Assembly: GCA_015661035.1 (NCBI GenBank)
Contig: JACVJA010000032.1
Coordinates: 1 to 9,482 of the forward strand
DNA: 9,482 nt
Direction: 5' to 3'
DNA from: Candidatus Calidifonticultor daggyaiensis
Lineage (GTDB): Bacteria; Actinomycetota; Humimicrobiia; Humimicrobiales; Humimicrobiaceae
Positions 1 through 6,272 of this stretch are shown piece by piece. Positions within the stretch are counted from its first letter, which is position 1. Every line of letters starts with the position of its first letter. Position numbers and translations under genes: made by a program. The notes below the pieces were generated by a model. It was not told the DNA's origin, searched no databases, and saw only the letters and a list, made by a program, of their open reading frames with translations.

Positions 1-698
1 TTGATATGTTAAAAAATAAGTTTCCTGAAGAAGAAATTTATTGGGCAACAATAGGTGGGCCTGTTAAAGCATATGAACTTTCTGAGAAAATACCAACTGT
101 AACCATATATGCTCTAAATAAAAATATTAAGCCTAGTTTAGCTTATAGTTTTTCAACTGATTATTACCCTGTTTGTGTTACTGATGATATAGCGGGTGTG
201 GAAATTTCTTCATGCTTTAAAAATGTTTATTCAATTGCTGTGGGTATTTGTGATGGCCTTTATAAAGATACAAGGCAAGGAAACTATCATAATCTTAACG
301 CTTTTATTTTTAACCAAGGTTGTCTAGAAATTGCAAAAATTGCAAATAATGTAGGCGGCAAAGATCAAACTGTATTTGACATTGCAGGCATTGGAGACTT
401 TTATGTAGCTTCTCTTTCAGGCAGAAACAGAAATTATGGAGAATATGTTGGTAAAGGAGAAAAGCCAGATGTGATATTTCAAAAAATGTTTGATGCAGGT
501 GAAGTAGCAGAAGGTTACAGAGCATTAGAGCTTGGTTATAATTGGGCTGATACTATTGGTCTTGATATTGAGCAAGATTTACCTTTGCTTGATACTTTAT
601 ATAATATTATTTTTAAATTTAAAGATCCTATGAAAGAAATTAAATTGCTTGTTAAGAAAATGAAAGATAGATGGCAGAGTATTAAATCATTATATTAA
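1..698 (+). CDS. gpsA: Glycerol-3-phosphate dehydrogenase (NAD(P)+)-like, C-terminal part, truncated by window edge
   Basis: Enzymes of this family reduce dihydroxyacetone phosphate to sn-glycerol 3-phosphate in the cytosol, feeding phospholipid synthesis. The reading frame is open to the left edge, so the NAD-binding Rossmann half is missing; the ATG at 6 is an internal Met, not the start. Numbering from that Met, I see the GGP of the GPSFA-like loop (17-19), the catalytic-domain segment GVEISSCFKNVYSIAVGI with the family Lys-Asn pair (K72, N73), AGIGDFYVAS with the conserved Asp (D131), and SGRNRNYG with the substrate-binding Arg-Asn pair (R140, N141). The usual NTRAALITRG helix reads NLNAFIFNQG, so both of its basic residues are gone, and the GGALKN stretch is SSCFKN. 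It is therefore a divergent member, possibly a paralogue with altered specificity. The family is sure; the exact substrate is less so. No terminator is visible after it. Confidence 0.8.
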   Translation, partial: DMLKNKFPEEEIYWATIGGPVKAYELSEKIPTVTIYALNKNIKPSLAYSFSTDYYPVCVTDDIAGVEISSCFKNVYSIAVGICDGLYKDTRQGNYHNLNAFIFNQGCLEIAKIANNVGGKDQTVFDIAGIGDFYVASLSGRNRNYGEYVGKGEKPDVIFQKMFDAGEVAEGYRALELGYNWADTIGLDIEQDLPLLDTLYNIIFKFKDPMKEIKLLVKKMKDRWQSIKSLY

Positions 699-831
699 AA
701 GGGATTAAAAGAGATATTTTAGTCAATATAAATTTAAAATTAAATTTTACATTGTATTAAAATTGAAATTAAAATTGGTTTTTAGAAAAATAGTAAACTT
801 AATGAGTAAATTTAATGAAAAAAAATAAATT

Positions 832-837
832 TATAAT
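832..837 (+). promoter_or_regulatory. Possible -10 box (TATAAT) upstream of the glycosyltransferase gene
   Basis: A perfect TATAAT lies 45 bases before the ATG at 883, within a 184-base AT-rich spacer (699-882). No good -35 hexamer sits 16-18 bases upstream, and chance TATAAT boxes are common at this base composition, so this is only a candidate. Confidence 0.2.
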
Positions 838-882
838 GAATTTTTTAGCTATAAAAATAATCAAATAATGGTATAAAGGATT

Positions 883-2109
883 ATGGAAAAAGAAATAAAA
901 AATGAAATAAAAAATACCGAAATAAAAGTTTTAAATATTGTACCAACTCCATTTTTTGCTGACAGAGGTTGCCATATGAGAATATTGGGGGAGATGAATG
1001 CCTTAAAAAACTATGGATTTGAAAATATTATTTGTACTTATCATAATGGAAGGGATATTGACGGGCTGGACATAAGAAGGATTATTAATATACCTTGGTA
1101 TAAAAAGCTTGAAGCAGGACCTTCTATTCATAAATTTTATATAGATATACTTTTATTTTTTAAAGCTGCTGCAATTTTTTTAAAAGAAAGACCAAAAATA
1201 ATATATGGCCATTTGCACGAAGGAGCATTTGTTGGAGGGCTTGTAAAGTACATAATTGCTTTTGGAAAAGTCCCGCTGGTTTTTGATGTACAAGGGAGTT
1301 TAACTGCTGAACTTGGTACATTTAATTGGTTAAAGTCTAAACCTTTAAAATGGTTTTTTTATAATCTGGAGAAATTTATATGTAAGCTTCCCGATTTTTT
1401 TATATGCAGCTCAGTTTCAAATGGTGATATTATAAAAAGCAAGTTTAAAATTCCTGAAGATAAAGTAAGGGTTGTAATAGATGGAGTGCACACAGACTTT
1501 TTTAATAAGCCTATAAGCTATGAATTTAAAAGCAGTTTAGGTATTCCAAAAGATGTGCCCATTGTTATTTTTACAGGAGCTTTGCTTGCTGCAAAAGGTA
1601 TTTGGAATTTAATAGATGCAATACCAAAAGTTTTAGCAAAAAGAAATGATGTATATTTTTTAATAGTAGGGTACCCTGTGGAGGAAGTTCAAAAAAAAAT
1701 TAAAGAACTTGGGGTAGAAAATAATGTTGTGTTAACTGGTATGGTTGATTATTTTGATTTGCCGCAATATTTATTAATAAGTGATATTGCAGTTGAACCA
1801 AAGATTGATAAAGCAGGAGAGGCAAGCGGTAAAGTAATAAATTATATGGGGGCAGGTCTTCCAGTGGTATGTTATGATTCTAAAAATAACCGAAAATTTT
1901 TAGCTGACGGAGGAATATTTGCATTAGATGAGACTGTAGAATCTTTGGCTGATAAAATTTTATGGGCTGTTAATAATATCGATAAAGTTAAAGAACTTGG
2001 TGTAAAAAATAAAAAAAGGGTAGAAGAGGTTTTCTCTTGGAATAATAGTATAAAAGATACTGTTTGGGCCTTTAATATGCTTTTAAAAAAATATAATAAG
2101 AATATATAA
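883..2109 (+). CDS. Glycosyltransferase, GT-B fold, family 4-like
   Basis: Cytosolic or membrane-associated transferase moving a sugar from an activated donor onto a glycan or lipid acceptor, most likely for surface polysaccharide. The 408 residues have the GT-B layout: an N-terminal acceptor domain starting with strand KVLNIVPTPFFADRG (15-29), including the glycine-containing loop and a histidine-rich strand IIYGHLHEGAFVGG (106-119), then a donor domain from about 225. This opens with IVIFTGALLAAKGIWNLI and continues with FLIVGYP (259-265), NVVLTGMVDYFDLPQYL (281-297) and EASGKVINYMGAGLPVV (313-329). The last stretch corresponds to the nucleotide-sugar-binding E-x7-E region; the common EGFG is replaced by a GKVINYM form seen in some family-4 enzymes. 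No signal peptide or membrane segment is evident. The ATG at 883 follows AAGGA with only two bases between, an unusually short spacing, but a TAA in frame just upstream leaves no earlier start. Donor and acceptor cannot be told from sequence. Confidence 0.88.
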   Translation: MEKEIKNEIKNTEIKVLNIVPTPFFADRGCHMRILGEMNALKNYGFENIICTYHNGRDIDGLDIRRIINIPWYKKLEAGPSIHKFYIDILLFFKAAAIFLKERPKIIYGHLHEGAFVGGLVKYIIAFGKVPLVFDVQGSLTAELGTFNWLKSKPLKWFFYNLEKFICKLPDFFICSSVSNGDIIKSKFKIPEDKVRVVIDGVHTDFFNKPISYEFKSSLGIPKDVPIVIFTGALLAAKGIWNLIDAIPKVLAKRNDVYFLIVGYPVEEVQKKIKELGVENNVVLTGMVDYFDLPQYLLISDIAVEPKIDKAGEASGKVINYMGAGLPVVCYDSKNNRKFLADGGIFALDETVESLADKILWAVNNIDKVKELGVKNKKRVEEVFSWNNSIKDTVWAFNMLLKKYNKNI

Positions 2110-2132
2110 CAAAAATATGAAATCTTATTTAT

Positions 2133-2141
2133 GAGGTGGAT
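2133..2141 (+). promoter_or_regulatory. Shine-Dalgarno-like site before a now-broken start codon
   Basis: GAGGTGG (2133-2139) stands two bases ahead of an ATG at 2142 that opens a reading frame of only six codons (Met-Lys-Lys-Arg-Lys-Leu) before TGA. A well-formed ribosome-binding site and a basic signal-like N-terminus on such a short frame suggest the start of a gene that has since decayed. Confidence 0.4.
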
Positions 2142-2564
2142 ATGAAAAAAAGAAAATTATGAAGAACAAATAAGAAACAAATAAGATGTTATCAATAATA
2201 TATTTTGGTAGAATTGTTATAATGAATGAAACAAAATTAAATGCGTCTAGAATTGTTTCTAAAGCAATTGACAGGTATATAAATTATTTACAAGTATTCC
2301 TTTTCCTTTTAACTGGGCTTTTTTATGAATTAAAGACAATTTTGGTCCAAGTATAGCTTAGATTTATCTTATCACTTCCAGTAACACTAGCTGTTGCCCA
2401 AGCTATTCGAAACTTTTATGGCTCGCGTGTGATATTACTGATAATTATAAGCCGTTGTTATCATTTGAGAAAGAAGTTTTAAAAGACAATACCTGATTTC
2501 TTAATTTGTTGATATTATTAAAGAAGAATTATTAATTCCATATAATAACCCCAAACAACAATAA
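2142..2564 (+). pseudogene. Decayed gene of unknown function, fragments in three frames
   Basis: No intact gene fits here, yet protein-like text survives in pieces. From 2186 one frame encodes 56 residues with a hydrophobic stretch (YINYLQVFLFLLTGLF) ending at TAG 2354-2356, then 41 more codons to 2482. A second frame (2362-2496) carries PSYSKLLWLACDITDNYK and then PLLSFEKEVLKDNT. A third (2505-2564) carries VDIIKEELLIPYNNPKQQ. Base composition is richer than in the flanking spacers. The ATG at 2142 is followed by TGA at 2160-2162 and by an 11-bp tandem duplication; deleting one copy would put the 2186 frame in register with that ATG. I do not recognise the ancestral family. One hydrophobic segment and the glycosyltransferase next door make a membrane or cell-surface role possible, but that is only a guess. 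Alternatives are a spacer with chance open frames, or sequencing errors in a real gene. 2565-2720 is plain AT-rich spacer. Confidence 0.45.
2164..2185 (+). repeat. 11-bp tandem duplication
   Basis: GAACAAATAAG (2164-2174) is followed directly by AAACAAATAAG (2175-2185), two copies of an 11-base unit differing at the first base. Eleven is not a multiple of three, so the duplication would shift a reading frame, in keeping with its place at the start of the proposed pseudogene. Confidence 0.7.
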
Positions 2565-2620
2565 TAATTGATATTAAGGAAAATTATTTACAACAAATTA
2601 ATTTGATTTTTTTACTTCTT

Positions 2621-2650
2621 TTGTTAAAATTATTTAAATTTTTTTATAAG
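2621..2650 (+). promoter_or_regulatory. Possible sigma-70-type promoter for the pyrophosphatase gene
   Basis: TTGTTA (2621-2626) and TATAAG (2645-2650) are separated by 18 bases and lie about 70 bases upstream of the ATG at 2722. Both boxes are near consensus, but the whole stretch is AT-rich, so chance matches are likely. Confidence 0.3.
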
Positions 2651-2710
2651 TTTTTAGCTTTATAAACTAAATAATTGATATAAATAATTTATTTAATCTA
2701 ATCTATAGAA

Positions 2711-2717
2711 GGGGAGG
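2711..2717 (+). promoter_or_regulatory. Strong Shine-Dalgarno site of hppA
   Basis: GGGGAGG ends four bases before the ATG at 2722. It is one of only two strong ribosome-binding sites in the window and fixes the start of the pyrophosphatase; most other genes here have weak sites. Confidence 0.75.
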
Positions 2718-2721
2718 ATAA

Positions 2722-4857
2722 ATGTCGTCTTCAGGCTTGCTGTTTTTACGTATTATTCCTTTTATTGGTTCAGCGATTTCTTTAATACTTGCTATTGTTT
2801 TTGCCTCTCTTATTAGAAAAAAAAGCAGAGGCACGGATAGAATGAAGGAAATTTCAGATGCAATTTTTGCTGGCAGCCGTGCATACCTAAACCAACAAGC
2901 AAAAGTAATGTTTATATTTTTTGTAGTGCTTTTAGCTTTATTTGGTTTAATGGTTTATTTTGGTTATCTTAAATGGCCTTCACTGCCAGCTTTTGCAACT
3001 GGAATGGGATTTAGTCTTCTTATTGGTTATATTGGAATGTGGATTTCTACAACCTCAAATTCAAGGGTAACTTATGCTGCAAAAGAAAAAGGGTTAGGGG
3101 AAGCAATGAATATTGCTTTTACTGCTGCTGCCTCATCTGGGCTTTTGCTTGGAACAGTTGCATTATTTGATACTGGTTTTTGGTTTAATATTTTATATTG
3201 GTATTATGGTAGAGCTTCAGTTAATCCAGTTGAAAGCATGCAAAATGTTGTTAATATTCTTATAACTTTTACTATTGGTGCAAGTTTTGCAGCGTTTTTT
3301 ATGAGAACTGGCGGAGGAATATATACCAAAGCAGCTGATATGGGCGCAGATTATGTGGGGAAAGTAGAGTCAGGACTTGCAGAAGATGATTATAGAAATC
3401 CTGCAACAATTGCTGATAATGTTGGAGATAACGTTGGTGATGTTGGAGGGATGAAAGCTGATTCCCTTGAATCTTGGGTTGGTGCAATAATAGCAACAGA
3501 ATTTTTAGGTTTTTTGGCATTTAAAGGGACGCAATTAATGGTAAATAGCGTAATACTTCCAATGGTAATATCTGCAGGTGGAGCTTTAGCATCTATTATT
3601 GCAATATTTATTATAAAGCTTGTTGTCAGCAGATATAAGGAAAATGCGACAGTTTCAAAGCTTACTGCAACTACACTTGCAGGTTTATTAATTACTGTAA
3701 TTGGAATAATTGGCCTATCATTTTTATCAATAAGATATGTTTTAGGTCTTGCAAATATTAGGTTATTTTTTGCTTCACTTGGTGGAGTTCTAGCAGGATT
3801 TTTAATTGGATTATTTACATTGCTTTACACGGATTCTCGCTACAGACCAACAAGAAATATTTCTGAAAGTGCAAAATCAGGGCCAGCAACTGTGGTTGTA
3901 AATGGTCTAGCATATGGCATGGAAAGTGCCCTACTACCAGCACTAACTGTTATTGCAGTAATGCTTTTTAGCTTTTTTATTTCTGGCGGGAGTTCTGATT
4001 TTAAAATGGGTCTATATGGTGTATCACTTGCAGCAGTAGCAATGCTGTCTGTTACCCCATTTGCTATAACTATTGATGTTTATGGTCCAATTGCTGATAA
4101 CAGCGGCGGAATTGCTTCAATGACTGAGCAGCCTCCAATAGTTAGAAAAACTACTGATAAACTTGATGCTGTTGGAAATACTACAGCTGCTATTGGTAAA
4201 GGCATTTTAATCGGAAGTGCTGCAATTACTGCTCTAGCTTTAGGTCAGGCTTATTTTTCAAAAATAGAGTTATTGAATGTCAATGTAATAATTGACATAA
4301 TGAGGGATCCAAAAATACTTGCAGGTTTGTTTACAGGTGTTATGCTGCCTTTCTTGTTTACTTCGCTTTTAATTGGTGCTGTTGGACGAGCAGCAGATAA
4401 AGTTGTAATTGAAGCAAGAAAACAAATTAAAGATATACTTGCAGGGAAATCAAAAGGTGATCCAAAAGCATTTATTACAATAGTTACACGTGCAGCACAG
4501 CGTGGTATAATAGCACCAGGAATTATGATTTTTGTAATTCCAGTAGTAGTGGGGATACTTTTAGGCCCAGGCGGAGTTGTTGCATTAATAATTGGTACAC
4601 TTCTATCTGGTTTTGCTCAAGCTATATTTATGGCAAATGCTGGCGGAGCTATGGATAATGCAAAGAAAAAAATTGAAGAAGAAGGCAGAAGTGGTACTTC
4701 GGAACATGCAGCATCAGTAGTAGGTGATACTGTAGGCGACCCATTAAAAGATACTGCAGGGCCTTCAATGAATATATTGATAAAGCTAATTAGTGTAGTA
4801 GCTATTGAAACAGCAGTATTAATTGCTGATTTATATGGAAAATTGTGGCATTTTTAG
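2722..4857 (+). CDS. hppA: Membrane-bound ion-translocating pyrophosphatase, K+-dependent, probably Na+-type
   Basis: Integral membrane pump (711 residues, about 16 helices, full family length) that couples hydrolysis of pyrophosphate to export of H+ or Na+. The diphosphate and Mg2+ site is complete: GADYVGKVE (208-216), [20 protein letters not shown] (221-240), a central [12 protein letters not shown] (452-463), the [10 protein letters not shown] loop (485-494), and the C-terminal [14 protein letters not shown] (669-682). At the positions where K+-independent enzymes carry Lys and Thr (GNTTKAVTKG) this protein has A489 and G492, which marks the K+-dependent class. The helix-6 gate glutamate is E250 in ADSLESWVG, with D247 before it, the arrangement of Na+ pumps such as that of Thermotoga maritima; plant H+ pumps carry it one turn later, where this protein has G254. 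Na+ versus dual Na+/H+ transport cannot be separated by eye, and some K+-dependent H+ pumps also keep this Glu. Local oddity: K245 where Gly or Ala is usual. A strong GGGGAGG site supports the start. Confidence 0.96.
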   Translation: MSSSGLLFLRIIPFIGSAISLILAIVFASLIRKKSRGTDRMKEISDAIFAGSRAYLNQQAKVMFIFFVVLLALFGLMVYFGYLKWPSLPAFATGMGFSLLIGYIGMWISTTSNSRVTYAAKEKGLGEAMNIAFTAAASSGLLLGTVALFDTGFWFNILYWYYGRASVNPVESMQNVVNILITFTIGASFAAFFMRTGGGIYTKAADMGADYVGKVESGLAEDDYRNPATIADNVGDNVGDVGGMKADSLESWVGAIIATEFLGFLAFKGTQLMVNSVILPMVISAGGALASIIAIFIIKLVVSRYKENATVSKLTATTLAGLLITVIGIIGLSFLSIRYVLGLANIRLFFASLGGVLAGFLIGLFTLLYTDSRYRPTRNISESAKSGPATVVVNGLAYGMESALLPALTVIAVMLFSFFISGGSSDFKMGLYGVSLAAVAMLSVTPFAITIDVYGPIADNSGGIASMTEQPPIVRKTTDKLDAVGNTTAAIGKGILIGSAAITALALGQAYFSKIELLNVNVIIDIMRDPKILAGLFTGVMLPFLFTSLLIGAVGRAADKVVIEARKQIKDILAGKSKGDPKAFITIVTRAAQRGIIAPGIMIFVIPVVVGILLGPGGVVALIIGTLLSGFAQAIFMANAGGAMDNAKKKIEEEGRSGTSEHAASVVGDTVGDPLKDTAGPSMNILIKLISVVAIETAVLIADLYGKLWHF

Positions 4858-4936
4858 AGTTTTTGGCATTGTTAGAGTTGTTTTTCCCTTAAAGTTATTA
4901 TTTAAAATTTAGAGTATTTGGATAGCAAAACTAATT

Positions 4937-5512
4937 ATGTCGGTAATGTCAGTAAACAATTTTGAATTAAATGTCTTAAATTCAAAGATATTATTACAAA
5001 AGGGTGATATTACTAAAGAAGCAACTGATGCAATAGTTAATGCTGCGAATAATTACTTAACTCCTGGCGGAGGAGTTTCTGGTGCAATTCATAGAGCTGC
5101 TGGCCCAGAGCTTGCAAAAGAGTGTGCTAAACTTGGGGGTTGTAAAACTGGAGAAGCAAAAATAACATTAGGATATAATTTGCCTGCAAAGTATGTTATT
5201 CATACAGTTGGACCAGTATACAGCGGAAAGCCTTCTGATAAAGCCTACTTAGAGCAATGTTATAAAAATAGTCTTTTGCTTGCAGATAAAAAAGGATTAG
5301 AAAGTATTTCTTTTCCATCAATTAGCACTGGAATTTTTGGATATCCTGTAAAAGAGGCAGCAAAAATAGCCATAAATGCTATTTATGATTTTTTAAAGAC
5401 AATAAATAGCAGTCAGCAAAGCAGTTTAAAAATTGTTAAAATGATTCTTTTTAGTGATAGTGATTTTGAAGAATATAAACATGCAGCATTACAATTAAAA
5501 AATAAAATATAA
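4937..5512 (+). CDS. Macro-domain protein (ADP-ribose binding, possible ADP-ribosyl or O-acetyl-ADP-ribose hydrolase)
   Basis: Single-domain cytosolic protein of 191 residues. Macro domains bind ADP-ribose and often remove it from proteins or hydrolyse O-acetyl-ADP-ribose. Hallmarks are in order: GDITKEATDAIVNAANNYL (23-41) with the adenine-site Asp (D24) and NAAN (35-38), GGGVSGAIHRAAGPEL (44-59), GEAKITLGYNLPAKYVIHTVGP (72-93, strand plus VIH), and SISTGIFGYPV (128-138) for the distal ribose and diphosphate. It looks closest to the MacroD/YmdB group, but where those read GGGVDGAIH, with a catalytic Asp, this one has Ser (S48). Other macro domains lack that Asp and still act, so activity remains possible. 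The gene starts 79 bases after hppA with no terminator between, so it may share its transcript. Two in-frame ATGs (4937, 4946) are possible starts; neither has a clear Shine-Dalgarno site, and conservation begins only near residue 17. The biological substrate is unknown. Confidence 0.92.
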   Translation: MSVMSVNNFELNVLNSKILLQKGDITKEATDAIVNAANNYLTPGGGVSGAIHRAAGPELAKECAKLGGCKTGEAKITLGYNLPAKYVIHTVGPVYSGKPSDKAYLEQCYKNSLLLADKKGLESISFPSISTGIFGYPVKEAAKIAINAIYDFLKTINSSQQSSLKIVKMILFSDSDFEEYKHAALQLKNKI

Positions 5513-5579
5513 AATTTACTATATAAAGTTTACTTAAAAGATAAAAGAATTGAAAAAAAGAAAAAATTAAAATAAATAG

Positions 5580-5585
5580 TATAAT
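5580..5585 (+). promoter_or_regulatory. Possible -10 box upstream of the V-ATPase operon
   Basis: TATAAT lies in the 214-base spacer (5513-5726) before the first ATPase gene. A TTGAAA at 5550-5555 is too far away (24 bases) to be a normal -35 partner, so support is weak. The spacer is otherwise AT-rich, with no hairpin typical of a terminator after the macro-domain gene. Confidence 0.2.
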
Positions 5586-5670
5586 TTAGTTTTGATTTCA
5601 TTTATTATATTTTCATTAATTATAGTTACTTAATTCTTACAACTTTATTATTTTATTATTTCGTAATTAT

Positions 5671-5695
5671 AAATATATATAAATATATATAAATA
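5671..5695 (+). repeat. Short 10-bp tandem repeat, AT-only
   Basis: AAATATATAT occurs twice in a row (5671-5690), followed by a partial third copy (AAATA, 5691-5695), about 30 bases before the ntpF start codon. It may simply be low-complexity sequence; an unwinding or upstream promoter role is possible but not shown. Confidence 0.6.
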
Positions 5696-5726
5696 CAGAA
5701 AAAAATTAAGAATAGATTAAAAATAC

Positions 5727-6044
5727 ATGATAGAAAATATAATTGAAAATATTAGGCACGCTGAACAAAAAGCAAAAGAAATTGTTCAGGATGCAAAAAA
5801 ACAATATACAAATATAATAGAATCTGCATATTCAGACGCAGAGCAAATTGTAAATTCAGCAAAACAAGAAATTGAAAATATCTATGTAAATGCTGAAAAA
5901 AAAGGTAAAAACCAAGCAGAAATTGAAATTAAAAGTTTGCAAAATGAAATGCAAAAAAAGATAAAAGAAATTGATAATAAATGTTTCCAAAAAGAAGATC
6001 AGGCAATAGATTTAATAATAAAAAATGTTTTATCAGACACTTAA
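5727..6044 (+). CDS. ntpF: V/A-type ATPase peripheral-stalk small subunit (NtpF / subunit G or H type)
   Basis: A 105-residue protein that is almost entirely charged helix with alanine-rich heptads (residues 1-95), for example AEQKAKEIVQDAKKQY and SDAEQIVNSAKQEIENIY. This is the look of the small stalk subunit (NtpF in Enterococcus, AhaH/G elsewhere), which pairs with subunit E in a right-handed coiled coil to hold the catalytic head against the membrane stator. Length matches the family at about 100 residues. Alone the sequence would be an anonymous coiled coil; its place directly before subunits I, K and E makes the call. There is no clear Shine-Dalgarno site before the ATG (AAAATACATG), but no other start fits better. 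A 228-base spacer separates it from the I gene, which is long for an operon of this kind. Confidence 0.8.
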   Translation: MIENIIENIRHAEQKAKEIVQDAKKQYTNIIESAYSDAEQIVNSAKQEIENIYVNAEKKGKNQAEIEIKSLQNEMQKKIKEIDNKCFQKEDQAIDLIIKNVLSDT

Positions 6045-6104
6045 TTATTACAATTTGAACAGTTGCTATTAGTTTTTTGCTAATTGCTAATATAATAATT
6101 AAGT
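6039..6104 (+). repeat. 12-bp perfect inverted repeat spanning the ntpF stop codon
   Basis: ACTTAATTATTA (6039-6050) is the exact reverse complement of TAATAATTAAGT (6093-6104). Inside the 42-base loop are a small stem (ATTAG 6068-6072 with CTAAT 6080-6084) and three TTGCTAAT-like octamers (6063, 6077, 6084). The arms are almost pure A/T, so the hairpin would be weak as RNA. It could be a remnant of a repeat, a poor attenuator, a processing site or chance. Confidence 0.45.
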
Positions 6105-6272
6105 ATTTCTAATATTGTAATGTTTTAAATAATTAAAATACTAAATCCTAAAAATGCGATATCTCTATTTTTTTTACATTGTTAAAATAAAGTAAATTAA
6201 TTGGCATTATATTATTTTAACGGGCTTATAATTTTTATTAAATAAAATATTATTTATTTATGCTATTAAGAT

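Noticed and set aside
310..525. Open frame on the minus strand, 71 codons
   Set aside because: Lies wholly inside the gpsA-like gene, gives a low-complexity Leu/His/Gln-rich product and has no ribosome-binding site; a shadow of the + strand gene.
2186..2356. 56-codon frame as a genuine small membrane protein
   Set aside because: No ribosome-binding site at 2186, and same-frame coding-like text continues beyond the TAG; fits better as a pseudogene fragment.
2142..2496. Stop-codon recoding (TGA or TAG read through) to rescue a gene here
   Set aside because: Several frame changes would also be needed, and all other genes in the window end normally with TAA or TAG and contain no in-frame stops.
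2565..2720. Riboswitch or structured leader upstream of hppA
   Set aside because: The stretch is almost pure A/T with no conserved-looking GC stems; nothing beyond a weak promoter candidate.
3299..3520. Open frame on the minus strand, 73 codons
   Set aside because: Antisense to the most conserved part of hppA, with a Leu/Gln/His-rich product typical of shadow frames.
4858..4936. Intrinsic terminator between hppA and the macro-domain gene
   Set aside because: T-runs are present but no GC-containing hairpin precedes them.
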